Source: DTU013 sp964512095
GTDB lineage: Bacteria; Bacillota; Clostridia; Acetivibrionales; DTU013
Direction: 5' to 3'
Length of the DNA: 64,000 nucleotides
NCBI GenBank assembly: GCA_964512095.1
Contig: CAZEIH010000010.1
Coordinates: forward strand, 15,310 to 79,309
The notes below the pieces were generated by a model, which was not told the origin of the DNA, did no database searches, and worked only from the letters and a program-made list of their open reading frames with translations. How positions within the stretch are numbered: the first letter of the stretch is position 1; every line of letters begins with the position of its first letter. A program made the position numbers and the translations under genes. Positions 53,624 through 61,728 of the stretch are shown one piece after another.

Positions 53624-53716
53624 TTAGTCAGCATTTTTCTTAGATTTACTGAACCACCATTTTATGTTATCGAATGTTGCTTTAACAATATCCGGCGAAG
53701 GATTTAGTTGATTCAT
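53624..53716 (-). CDS. 30-residue peptide encoded before agrB
   Basis: An ATG with AGGA seven bases upstream opens a 30-codon frame (begins MNQLNPSPDIVKATF, ends SKSKKNAD) that stops 29 bases before the agrB start. It has no Cys, so it is not a second AgrD. A helix-prone middle with a Trp-Trp pair (NIKWWFSKSKK) and a basic end is seen. It may be a leader peptide coupling translation of agrB, or a small secreted or signalling peptide. I do not recognise a family. Confidence 0.5.
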   Translation of the reverse strand: MNQLNPSPDIVKATFDNIKWWFSKSKKNAD

Positions 53717-53783
53717 AATGGTATCCTACGGGCAGTGCCCTACATCGCTCTTTTGATGGTGATAGGGGAAATCTTTTTAAAAG

Positions 53784-53812
53784 TTGACAAACCTAATATA
53801 AAATGATATGTT
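53784..53812 (+). promoter_or_regulatory. Possible sigma-A promoter of the 77-residue gene
   Basis: TTGACA (53784-53789), 17 bases, TATGTT (53807-53812; 4 of 6 matches). It lies about 60 bases before the gene start. Confidence 0.4.
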
Positions 53813-53872
53813 ATTTTCACTGGCTTTTATTTACAAAATTATTAGATTTGTTGTAATTATGAGGTATATAAT

Positions 53873-54106
53873 ATGTTATCTGAATTAGCTGAATGCACAA
53901 AGGTAATGCTAAAAGTCATTCATGAGATGTACAGCACACAAAGGATAACCTATAAAGAATTTGTAGGCCACACAGAAAAAAAACTGCAGTTTCTATCAGA
54001 AAATATTAATTCTTTTGACACTGAAAACGATAGAAGAGACGCATCTGATATCATATACAAATGCAGCTTGATCCTATCAGAACACGAATATCCATATCTA
54101 CAGTAA
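53873..54106 (+). CDS. Hypothetical small protein, 77 residues
   Basis: Not recognised. A soluble, helical, charged protein (MLSELAECTKVMLKVIHEM, then a polar tail ending HEYPYLQ). GAGG lies eight bases before the ATG and a possible promoter further up, so it is probably expressed. It faces murG tail to tail with an 8 bp gap. The divergent agrB group starts on its other side. Confidence 0.65.
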   Translation: MLSELAECTKVMLKVIHEMYSTQRITYKEFVGHTEKKLQFLSENINSFDTENDRRDASDIIYKCSLILSEHEYPYLQ

Positions 54107-54114
54107 GTTAAACT

Positions 54115-55182
54115 CTACCCTCTCATATGCGCTTTTATCACCTTTATCACTGCTGATACTCCACTACTATTGTCTGTGCTGCTCATCGCGGATACATATT
54201 TTGTTGCGTTTTGCTTTAGCTCATTAATTGAGTTGAACAATGACTCATCATTCAATTCTTCCTCATGAAGCACCATGCTATAGCCCTGCCTTTTAAAAGA
54301 TAAAGCATTTTGTATCTGATCTCCTCTGCTGGCAGACCTCGTAAGTGGTATAAGAAGGTTGGGCTTTTTCAGTACAAGGAGCTCAAAAAGTACCGTAGCT
54401 CCTGCTCGTGAGACCACAAAATCAGCCATGGCATATATATGCGGCTGTTCTTCATTTACGTACTCGAATTGTTTGTAGCCAGGTATATTGTTCATGTCGA
54501 CTTCTATTTTTCCCTTACCACAAATATGGCATATATTGAAATCCTTCAGTAGCTTGGGGAGTATATTTCTTACTGCATTATTAATCCTTTCAGACCCAAG
54601 ACTGCCACCGATAATCATAATTACAGGCTTAGAATCATTAAATCCGCATATATTCCTACCATTCTGACGTGTCCCCCCCATCAGCGACTCTCTTATAGGT
54701 ATACCTGTTTTTATAGCTTTTTTAACAGATATGTGGTGGGCAGATTCGGGAAAGGTATAGCAAACAGCCTTAGCAAAAGGCAATGAAAGCCTATTTGTAA
54801 GTCCGGGGGTTATATCTGATTCATGAATCACTACAGGTATCCTTCTGAGCCATGCTGCCCAAACAACAGGACATGATACAAAGCCACCCTTGCTGAAAAC
54901 CACCACAGGCTTTAGTTTTCCCAATATGGAATAGGCCTGGCCAAGTCCACCAGCTACTTTAAAGACGTCAGTAAGGTTTTTGACATCAAAATATCTCCTT
55001 AGCTTACCGGCACTAGTTTCATGATATGGGATCCCCTCATTGAGGATCAGTTCCTTTTCAATACCATTGCGTGAGCCAATATAATGTACATCCCAGCCTT
55101 CCCGGCTAAGAGCGGGTAACAGTGCAATATTTGGAGTTACATGCCCTGATGAACCTCCGCCTGTCAATACTATTCTTTTCAT
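54115..55182 (-). CDS. murG: MurG N-acetylglucosaminyltransferase
   Basis: Transfers GlcNAc to lipid I to make lipid II at the inner membrane face. Its 355 residues are a GT-B fold, with the G loops TGGGSSGHVTPNIAL at the N-terminus and IIGGSLGSERINNAV near residue 195, and the UDP-GlcNAc site VSRAGATVLFELLVLKKPNL near 265. It usually lies in the dcw cluster beside murA/ftsQ. Here it is about 14 kb away, behind an MscS gene. Confidence 0.96.
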   Translation of the reverse strand: MKRIVLTGGGSSGHVTPNIALLPALSREGWDVHYIGSRNGIEKELILNEGIPYHETSAGKLRRYFDVKNLTDVFKVAGGLGQAYSILGKLKPVVVFSKGGFVSCPVVWAAWLRRIPVVIHESDITPGLTNRLSLPFAKAVCYTFPESAHHISVKKAIKTGIPIRESLMGGTRQNGRNICGFNDSKPVIMIIGGSLGSERINNAVRNILPKLLKDFNICHICGKGKIEVDMNNIPGYKQFEYVNEEQPHIYAMADFVVSRAGATVLFELLVLKKPNLLIPLTRSASRGDQIQNALSFKRQGYSMVLHEEELNDESLFNSINELKQNATKYVSAMSSTDNSSGVSAVIKVIKAHMRG

Positions 55183-55183
55183 A

Positions 55184-56431
55184 TTAACTATCTACTCCAA
55201 TTTTCCGCAAGGATAAAACATCAAAACCAGTTGGTGTCTGGTGTGCCCTTAGTCCAAACTCAGGTAGAACCGCCAGCAGATGATCAAAAATATCTGACTG
55301 TATATTCTCATATTCTATCCAATCAGTAGTTGCTGTAAACGCATATACTTCCAGGGGAATACCCTCTGATGTAGGCAATAGCTGGCGTACCATTAGTGTA
55401 ACATTCTCGTTTATACCAGGATGGTTTTGGAGATAATTCAACATATAGTATCTGAAGGTTCCAATATTCGTCATCCTTCTTCCGTTGACCGGATCTGATA
55501 TATCTATATTTTTTTCCTCATTATAGTTTTCAATTTCCTTCTGCCTGCTAATAATATATTCCTTAAGGTACTCAATTCTCTCAAAACGCTTCAGCATTTC
55601 CTCTGAACAGAATGAAATACTGCTGATATCTATACTAATACTTCGCTTTATTCTTCGGACTCCCGATGCAGTCATCCCTCTCCAGTTTCTAAAAGAATCC
55701 GACATCATTGCCTGAGCGGGTATAGTTGTTATTGTCTTATCAAAATTCTGAACCTTTACGGTGGTCAGTGCAATATCTATTACGGACCCATCTGCGTCAT
55801 ATTTAGGCATCTGGACCCAATCCCCTATTCGCACCATATCATTGGAAGTCAGCTGAATTCCCGCCACAAACCCCAGAATAGAGCTCTGGAACACTAATAG
55901 TATAACAGCTGATAAAGCTCCTAGTCCTCCAAGCAGGATAATAGGACTTTGTCCTGTCAAGGCCGCAATTGCAACTATTGCGCCTATGATGAATGCAACT
56001 ATGTTTATTACCTGCAAAATACCCTTGATAGGCCTTGTTTTTGAGATTTCAATGGTTCTATATATATCCTCCACTGAATTGAGAAGGGCATCGATTACAA
56101 AAAGAATCACCAATGTCATGTACACAGACATTATTCTTCTGATCCATACTTCAATGTCTGGAAAGCTGCCTGCAAATAGACTAATAACAAGTGGTGTCAC
56201 TAAATGGGCTAATCGATGGAACACCTTGCGCTCATACATTATATCATCCCAAGTGTACTTGTTCTTTTTAACAAGCGCAGAAACTACCTTTAGAAGCACC
56301 TTCCTTGCAATGAAGTTAAGCAAAAGGCATAGTACAACAATAATTATAACTAAAATAGCATAAGACATCGTCTTCGATACTCCATCCGTCGCGCCAATTG
56401 CGCTGAAGCATTTGGCAATTTCAGCCTGCAA
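55184..56431 (-). CDS. MscS family mechanosensitive ion channel
   Basis: A membrane tension-gated channel. The TTG at 56431 is preferred as start, with GGAGGGG seven bases upstream (415 residues); the longer GTG frame at 56473 contains this site. Membrane segments span about 15-190. The pore helix area is GGLGALSAVILLVFQSSILG, followed by the beta domain with IGDWVQMP and FDKTITTIPAQAMM. It overlaps nothing and murG starts 1 bp after. Confidence 0.9.
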   Translation of the reverse strand: MQAEIAKCFSAIGATDGVSKTMSYAILVIIIVVLCLLLNFIARKVLLKVVSALVKKNKYTWDDIMYERKVFHRLAHLVTPLVISLFAGSFPDIEVWIRRIMSVYMTLVILFVIDALLNSVEDIYRTIEISKTRPIKGILQVINIVAFIIGAIVAIAALTGQSPIILLGGLGALSAVILLVFQSSILGFVAGIQLTSNDMVRIGDWVQMPKYDADGSVIDIALTTVKVQNFDKTITTIPAQAMMSDSFRNWRGMTASGVRRIKRSISIDISSISFCSEEMLKRFERIEYLKEYIISRQKEIENYNEEKNIDISDPVNGRRMTNIGTFRYYMLNYLQNHPGINENVTLMVRQLLPTSEGIPLEVYAFTATTDWIEYENIQSDIFDHLLAVLPEFGLRAHQTPTGFDVLSLRKIGVDS

Positions 56432-56479
56432 AGTGAATCCCCTCCAAAAAAATGATATGAAAATTCTTTCCACGTAGTG

Positions 56480-57103
56480 CTATGAGTTTTTCAATATTAC
56501 GCTCTCAATGACATTAGCTACATCCTCACAAGCATCACAGCATTTCTCCAAGTAATGGTAGGTTGTATCCCAGGCTGCCAGCTCTTTATAGTCCTGACAC
56601 TCTACATAAAGCTTTCTAGTAGCCTCAGTAAATAGGATATCTCCTTCCTCCTCCAATCTGTTGACCTCCACTAAAAGATCATGAAGCTTTGTTGATTTTC
56701 GAAAGTTGTAAAACTCATCAAGGGCTGTTTTTAGAGAATTGCAGCATTTTACAATTACTTCTGTCATTTTTAGTGCATAATCTGTAACATTTTTCACATT
56801 ATACATATACATCCGCATTAAGACATCTTCTATAGTATCGGTAACGGTATCAATTGCATCAGCCATGCCCATGATATCTTCACGTTCTATAGGTGTAATG
56901 AATTCTCTTGAGAGCTTTTTTATCATATTATGCCTTGCTTCATCACCACTATGCTCGATATAATGCATATCTTTCATTTTTGTTGGCAACGTTTCTGCAT
57001 TGTAGTGCCGCATTATTTTGTTCAACAAGTCAGCTGCCTTACAGGAATAGCCTGCCAATTCTACAAAAGTATCGAAATAATTAATATCTTCTTTTCGTGC
57101 CAT
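56480..57103 (-). CDS. DUF47 (PhoU-like) phosphate transport accessory protein
   Basis: A 207-residue all-helical PhoU-like protein of the DUF47/YkaA family, typically beside PiT transporters and thought to regulate them. The metal-binding-like EHSGDEARHNMIKKL and EREDIMGMADAIDTVTDTIE are visible near 50 and 75. The PiT gene lies 35 bp upstream. Confidence 0.93.
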   Translation of the reverse strand: MARKEDINYFDTFVELAGYSCKAADLLNKIMRHYNAETLPTKMKDMHYIEHSGDEARHNMIKKLSREFITPIEREDIMGMADAIDTVTDTIEDVLMRMYMYNVKNVTDYALKMTEVIVKCCNSLKTALDEFYNFRKSTKLHDLLVEVNRLEEEGDILFTEATRKLYVECQDYKELAAWDTTYHYLEKCCDACEDVANVIESVILKNS

Positions 57104-57138
57104 ATCTGAACCTTCCTATCCATTATATTTTTTTTATA

Positions 57139-58191
57139 CTAAAATATTCTCATAAATAGCAAAGCCATTAGAAACCCTATCAGGCCGCAACCAGGGAATG
57201 TTAGCATCCAAGCTGTCAGCATTTCCTTCACTACTCCCCAATTAACCGAAGATATCCTTTTAGCTGCGCCAACGCCCATGATTGCTGTGGTCTTTGTATG
57301 TGTTGTACTGACAGGCAGGCCTAGAATATTTGCGGTCAATAGACTTACGGCACCTACTATATCTGCAGAAAATCCCTGATACGCCTCAAGCTTAACCATA
57401 TCCATTCCGACAGATTTGATTATCCTCATACCGCCTATAGATGTCCCAAGGGCCATAACTGCAGAACATAGGATAATAAGCCATAGGGGAATGGCAAAAC
57501 TGGTAACATTGGCTTGCCCCCGGGCAAGAAACATACCAAGCATGAATACACCCATGAACTTTTGTCCATCCTGTGCTCCATGCATAAATGCCATGCCTGC
57601 TGCGCCGCTAATTTGCGCATATCTAAAAAATGAGTTAGTCTTTCTTCTATTGAAGCCTCTAAAAATCGATTCTACAAACTTCACTACGACAAAGCCTAAG
57701 AAAAAGCCCATCCCTACAGAAAGCACCAGTCCATATATTACCTTTACCCATTCATTTGGGTTTATACCTCCGATACCTTGCTGTAAGGCAATTGCAGCTC
57801 CAGAAATGCCGGCTATCAGCGCATGGCTCTCACTAGTCGGTATACCAAACCACCATGCTGCAGTTGCCCAAATAACAATGGCAAATAGTGCTGCGCATAG
57901 TGCAACAAGTGCTTCATGTGGATCCCCTCCGAAATCAACCATATTGAATATAGTCTCCGCCACCTTGGTGTTTATAACTGTCATTACAAGAACACCTAGA
58001 AAGTTACAAAATGCAGCCATTATGATGGCAGGACGAGGGCTCATGGAACGAGTTGATATACAGGTGGCTATTGCATTTGGCGCATCAGTCCAGCCATTGA
58101 CTAAAACGACACCCAAAGTCAGAAGAACAGTAATCAAAAGTGCCGGATTGGAAATTAAGCCCTGTAAAAATTCTGTAAATGTAACAGTCAT
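57139..58191 (-). CDS. pit: PiT family inorganic phosphate transporter
   Basis: A cation-coupled phosphate importer, 350 residues with about ten membrane segments. Both PiT signature repeats are present: NGWTDAPNAIATCISTRSM near residue 32 and LPVSTTHTKTTAIMGVGAAK near 292. It is the first gene of the PiT-DUF47 pair. Confidence 0.94.
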   Translation of the reverse strand: MTVTFTEFLQGLISNPALLITVLLTLGVVLVNGWTDAPNAIATCISTRSMSPRPAIIMAAFCNFLGVLVMTVINTKVAETIFNMVDFGGDPHEALVALCAALFAIVIWATAAWWFGIPTSESHALIAGISGAAIALQQGIGGINPNEWVKVIYGLVLSVGMGFFLGFVVVKFVESIFRGFNRRKTNSFFRYAQISGAAGMAFMHGAQDGQKFMGVFMLGMFLARGQANVTSFAIPLWLIILCSAVMALGTSIGGMRIIKSVGMDMVKLEAYQGFSADIVGAVSLLTANILGLPVSTTHTKTTAIMGVGAAKRISSVNWGVVKEMLTAWMLTFPGCGLIGFLMALLFMRIF

Positions 58192-58390
58192 TCTTTCATC
58201 AGCTTTCTTAATGAGTTTATTTATTCAAAGTATAACATGACATCAAACGATTTTAGCATATCATTTTTCATTTAACTAAACAATAGCGGCTAACATAAAT
58301 CGTACCCTAAAAGACATTATTCATGACAATCATATAAAAATCATCAGTATCATTATTACTATACTAGTAATAATGCCTATGCTCATCGTA

Positions 58391-58421
58391 TTGTCAACCT
58401 GATTCATATTTTGGTTGACAA
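58391..58421. promoter_or_regulatory. BirA-type biotin operator before bioY
   Basis: A perfect inverted repeat TTGTCAAC-N15-GTTGACAA. Firmicute BirA operators have the form TTGTTAAC-N14/15-GTTAACAA. The right arm covers the -35 box of the bioY promoter, so binding of BirA with biotinyl-AMP would block polymerase. The regulation is inferred from the match and the gene. Confidence 0.85.
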
Positions 58422-58443
58422 ACACTATTTTTATAGTTATTAT
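58415..58443 (+). promoter_or_regulatory. Sigma-A promoter of bioY
   Basis: TTGACA (58415-58420), 17 bases, TATTAT (58438-58443). It starts bioY transcription about 45 bases before the ATG. Confidence 0.8.
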
Positions 58444-58495
58444 GATGTAGTATGATGGAATTCATTGCATTGTTTATGACAGGAAAGAGGTAAAT

Positions 58496-59077
58496 ATGAA
58501 GCCAACAGCTAAGCTTACCGTTAAAGAACTAATACTTGTTGCACTTTTTACAGCACTGATGTCAATAGGTGCTTTTGTAAGGATACCCTTTCCCCTGCTG
58601 CCTGTCACTCTTCAGACCTTTATTTGCGCCCTTGCAGGGATGATACTCGGCCCGAAGCTTGGTGCTCTATCTATGACAGTATACACCTGCCTTGGACTGG
58701 CAGGGTTACCCGTTTTCACAAATGGGGGCGGTATCACATATGTCTTCGACAGAAGCTTTGGCTTCATCATCGGCTTCATAGTAGCGTCAGCAGTTATAGG
58801 ACAAGTAGCCTCCATATGTAAAAAGCCTTCTGTGTTAAACAATCTGAAGGCGCTTATGCCTGGCCTAGCTGTAATATATGTTTTTGGTATCTCTTACATG
58901 CTGCTTATAATGCGCATATACCTAGGAAATGAACAAGTTGGCATTTTGTTTGTGCTTACTTCCAACCTTCCTTACCTTATAAAAGATTTGGTACTCTTCA
59001 TAATAACTGCAATAATAGGTGCATCACTGCTACCTTTAGTAAAAAACCAGATGTCTGGGATTAATAGAGTTTTTTAG
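58496..59077 (+). CDS. bioY: BioY biotin transporter substrate-binding protein
   Basis: The S component of ECF-type biotin uptake. It has 193 residues with about six membrane segments. The family motifs AGMILGPKLGALSMTVYTCL, GLAGLPVFTNGGG and GFIIGFIVASAVIG are visible. GAAAGAGG lies upstream of the ATG. Its 3' end overlaps the convergent YgiT-like gene by 17 bp. Confidence 0.95.
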   Translation: MKPTAKLTVKELILVALFTALMSIGAFVRIPFPLLPVTLQTFICALAGMILGPKLGALSMTVYTCLGLAGLPVFTNGGGITYVFDRSFGFIIGFIVASAVIGQVASICKKPSVLNNLKALMPGLAVIYVFGISYMLLIMRIYLGNEQVGILFVLTSNLPYLIKDLVLFIITAIIGASLLPLVKNQMSGINRVF

Positions 59078-59303
59078 ACATTTCCTCATAATTGAACAAT
59101 ATACTCTTATCCTCAAGTTTTCTATCCTGAATATATCTAAATACGTCCTGTGCTTCCTTTGACACAAAAGTTTCATGACAGCTATCACAGTAATACACAG
59201 GAGCATTTGTTAGTGTAATTATCTTACCTTTGATCTTTTTTTGTGCATTGATAATGTGTATACTTGTACCTTTACCACAAAACATACATTTGATTATCTT
59301 CAT
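59061..59303 (-). CDS. YgiT-type zinc finger protein
   Basis: An 80-residue protein with two CxxC knuckles (IKCMFCGKG and YYCDSCHETF) as in YgiT/MqsA N-terminal domains. MqsA-type antitoxins have a C-terminal helix-turn-helix, which is absent here, and no toxin gene is beside it. It lies 22 bp downstream of the CapA-like gene. An antitoxin role is therefore doubtful. Confidence 0.8.
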   Translation of the reverse strand: MKIIKCMFCGKGTSIHIINAQKKIKGKIITLTNAPVYYCDSCHETFVSKEAQDVFRYIQDRKLEDKSILFNYEEMSKKLY

Positions 59304-59325
59304 GGCGTTCTCCTTAGACTATCTA

Positions 59326-60564
59326 TTATTTGTACACAAGAATGTCATCCTTTATCTCCAGCTCAGAGCCAAGCTTACCACTAAGCTTTACCTGCCTCTC
59401 AAGTATCGCCTTCGCATCACTACCGGTCTGTATTTCCACATAAGATTTCTCTAATATACGCACTGGAGTTGCCGTTAATGCTATCAGCTCTGTACCCTTG
59501 TATTTCATGTCTACTATGAAGGACTCCATATTTTCATGTTCATTCTGATCGAACATAATATTTCCCATACTATATAAAATAGGCTTATCATTATATATTT
59601 CTATACCTTGAAACTGGTGCGCATGATGTCCGAGTATTATATCTACACCGTCATCAATCAGCATATGTGCAAAATCTACCTGCTCATCAGGAATATTAAA
59701 GCTCTCCTCCACTCCCCAGTGCAGTGATACTGCCAGCAAATCCACTTGATCTCTGGCCTTCTGAACATCCTCCTTTATTGTTTCATACTTTCTTGGTACC
59801 ACGCCTGATTTTTCATCTCCTGCAGCAAATGACAGGTAAGGTTTTCCTGCAAATGTGATCTCAGCCATATCCGTATATGCCAGCAGACCAATCTTTAGAC
59901 CGTTTTTTTCAATAATCGAAAGCTTCCTGGCCTCATCCAAATTTCTCCCGCCGCCTGCATGGACGATATCATTTTGATCAAGAAGCTCCATTGTATCAAA
60001 CAGGCCTTTCTCATAGTAATCCATTATATGGTTGTTAGATAGACTTAACAAATTAAAACCAACGGAGGTAATGGCTTTTAAGGCTTCCGGCTTGGCCTTT
60101 AATACAATTTTTCCATTTTTATCGAGCCCCTTGTTACTATCGGTTAAAGGGCTTTCAAGGTTTCCAAAGACTATGTCTCCCACACTTAAATTGTCTTTTA
60201 CCCTTTCAAAGGCCATTTCATAGTTGCCATTCTTTTCAATCCAATACGCAACCCCTCTGCCAAGCATTATGTCCCCTACTGCTATAAAGCGAAGTTCTGG
60301 AGATTCAGGTTCAATATCCACCTGCTCACTGTTGGTGTTATCCTCTCCCATGTCTTTGTCGTTTTCCTTACCGTCCTTGGATATACCTGAATCTACGACT
60401 ACATCTCCCTGCTCATCACTTTGCTGGAAACCATCGGTAGCATTCTCTTCCCCAAAGAGCTGCCTTGCCTTATATGCATCACTATTGTATATAATTGCAA
60501 TAGTTGCGCCAATACCAATAAGTAGTATTATCGCGATAATAGTAAGGACTTTTGCGAATTTCAT
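59326..60564 (-). CDS. CapA/PgsA-like metallophosphatase family protein
   Basis: A membrane-anchored calcineurin-fold protein of the CapA (poly-gamma-glutamate capsule) family. The ATG at 60564 has AAGGAG six bases upstream (412 residues). An N-terminal helix (about 4-26) is followed by an acidic linker. The catalytic domain (about 90-340) shows VGDIMLGRGV, FGNLESPLT, LSNNHIMDY, LHWGVEE and ILGHHAHQFQG. No pgsB/pgsC genes are adjacent, so polyglutamate synthesis is not implied. Confidence 0.9.
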   Translation of the reverse strand: MKFAKVLTIIAIILLIGIGATIAIIYNSDAYKARQLFGEENATDGFQQSDEQGDVVVDSGISKDGKENDKDMGEDNTNSEQVDIEPESPELRFIAVGDIMLGRGVAYWIEKNGNYEMAFERVKDNLSVGDIVFGNLESPLTDSNKGLDKNGKIVLKAKPEALKAITSVGFNLLSLSNNHIMDYYEKGLFDTMELLDQNDIVHAGGGRNLDEARKLSIIEKNGLKIGLLAYTDMAEITFAGKPYLSFAAGDEKSGVVPRKYETIKEDVQKARDQVDLLAVSLHWGVEESFNIPDEQVDFAHMLIDDGVDIILGHHAHQFQGIEIYNDKPILYSMGNIMFDQNEHENMESFIVDMKYKGTELIALTATPVRILEKSYVEIQTGSDAKAILERQVKLSGKLGSELEIKDDILVYK

Positions 60565-60728
60565 AAGCTGCTCCTTTTCTAGCAAACATATTTCTACTAC
60601 AAAATATAATAGCATTAATTATGATAGCTGTCACTAGCACAGAAAGACAAGAGCCTGCACACACTGTATACATCCTACTCCCACAACCTACGCCCATGCC
60701 AAGAGGTGGGTACTTCTCGCTAAAAAAC

Positions 60729-60772
60729 GCAGGGAGTCAGGTGGAACCTATAGATGTCGGCGTCTTGACATA
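60729..60772 (+). repeat. Degenerate interspersed repeat, copy B
   Basis: CAGGGAGTCAGGTGGA (60730-60745) followed by ACCTATAGATGTCGGCGTCTT. It matches copy A near 50408-50473 but lacks the 35-base hairpin between the two blocks. Confidence 0.5.
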
Positions 60773-60853
60773 GAAAAAATAATAGCAAAATATTCAACTT
60801 ATATTCAATCCTTCTTTACATACCATACTATTAGGATTGTGGTGGAGGTAATC

Positions 60854-61174
60854 ATGAAATCGCATGTTCACAAATTCAAGTTTGACTGTAGGATTGAAAA
60901 TGGGCATAACCATAGACTGTTAGGCTATGCCGGAGCCATGCTGGGTTTTGAGAATATACATTTTCACATTTATTACGGCGTGTCATCATACAGAAACCAC
61001 ACCCACTACTTCTGCGGTATTACAGGCATGCCAATGAAGACAGAAAACGGGCACATACACAGAATGGAGGGATTGCTTGAAAGCAATGCTCTACATGAGC
61101 ATAAATATAAAGGATATACCTCTGAAGATATATCCTATATTTCTTCTAATCATATAATAAGCTTTGTTAGGTGA
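60854..61174 (+). CDS. YmaF-like His-rich protein
   Basis: 106 residues from the ATG at 60854 (GGAGG five bases upstream). Rich in paired His motifs (HVHKFKF, NGHNHR, HFHIYYG, NHTHYFCG, GHIHR, HEHKY), as in the YmaF family. Metal binding is likely from composition, but the function is unknown. It stands alone on the plus strand, between minus-strand operons. Confidence 0.8.
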   Translation: MKSHVHKFKFDCRIENGHNHRLLGYAGAMLGFENIHFHIYYGVSSYRNHTHYFCGITGMPMKTENGHIHRMEGLLESNALHEHKYKGYTSEDISYISSNHIISFVR

Positions 61175-61191
61175 CGTAAATGCTTGGAAGC

Positions 61192-61725
61192 TTAATAATC
61201 CATCCCCAGCTTAAGAGCTTTCATCTCCTCTGGGATAAGATAATGCTTCCTTTCAGGAAGTACCTTCTTTAGCGCTTTTTCGAAATACTCCGTTGATACT
61301 ACACTAGTTTCATTAATAAGCTTACCTAGCATTATAATGTTTGCAAAAGCCTGGTTCCCCATCTCTGACGCTATCTGTGTAGAAGGAATGGCAAATGTCT
61401 TGACGTCATCTCTTTTGGGGCTCCTATTTACTAAAGAGCTATCCAACAGCAGTATCCCATCTGGTTGTAGATAATTCTCAAACTTATCAAGTGAAGGCCT
61501 GTTCATTGCCATTACAACATTTGCGCTGTTCAGAATCGGAGAGCCAATGGGTTCGTCCGACACGATAACATGGCAGTTGGAGGTTCCACCTCTCATTTCT
61601 GGCCCATAGGACGGCAAAAACGATACATGCTTGTTTTCCAGCATTCCTGCGTATGCAATCAGCTTGCCAGCTGCTTGTATTCCCTGGCCTCCAAAGCCTG
61701 AAAAAATAATGTCTATCTGAGCCAT
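61192..61725 (-). CDS. 2-oxoacid:ferredoxin oxidoreductase, gamma subunit
   Basis: The gamma-type subunit that closes the alpha-beta-gamma-ferredoxin set. Its 177 residues have the family start DIIFSGFGGQGIQAAGKLIA and the SYGPEMRGGTSNCHVIVS motif. It starts 3 bp after the beta gene and ends the operon. Confidence 0.93.
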   Translation of the reverse strand: MAQIDIIFSGFGGQGIQAAGKLIAYAGMLENKHVSFLPSYGPEMRGGTSNCHVIVSDEPIGSPILNSANVVMAMNRPSLDKFENYLQPDGILLLDSSLVNRSPKRDDVKTFAIPSTQIASEMGNQAFANIIMLGKLINETSVVSTEYFEKALKKVLPERKHYLIPEEMKALKLGMDY

Positions 61726-61728
61726 TTC

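Larger units (their letters stand above)
58192..58495. other. 304 bp divergent region between PiT and bioY
   Basis: No gene is seen. It holds a perfect 11 bp inverted repeat with a 3-base centre at 58351-58375 (CATTATTACTA / TAGTAATAATG), and further right the bioY promoter and BirA-type operator. The PiT promoter could not be placed with confidence. Confidence 0.6.

Noticed and set aside
57416..58240. 274-codon plus-strand frame opposite the PiT gene
   Set aside because: A reverse-strand shadow of a membrane protein gene; the composition is an artefact and no function is recognisable.
59061..59303. YgiT-like gene as a toxin-antitoxin system
   Set aside because: No helix-turn-helix part and no adjacent toxin gene.
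59326..60564. Poly-gamma-glutamate capsule locus
   Set aside because: Only the CapA-like gene is present; no pgsB or pgsC genes are nearby.
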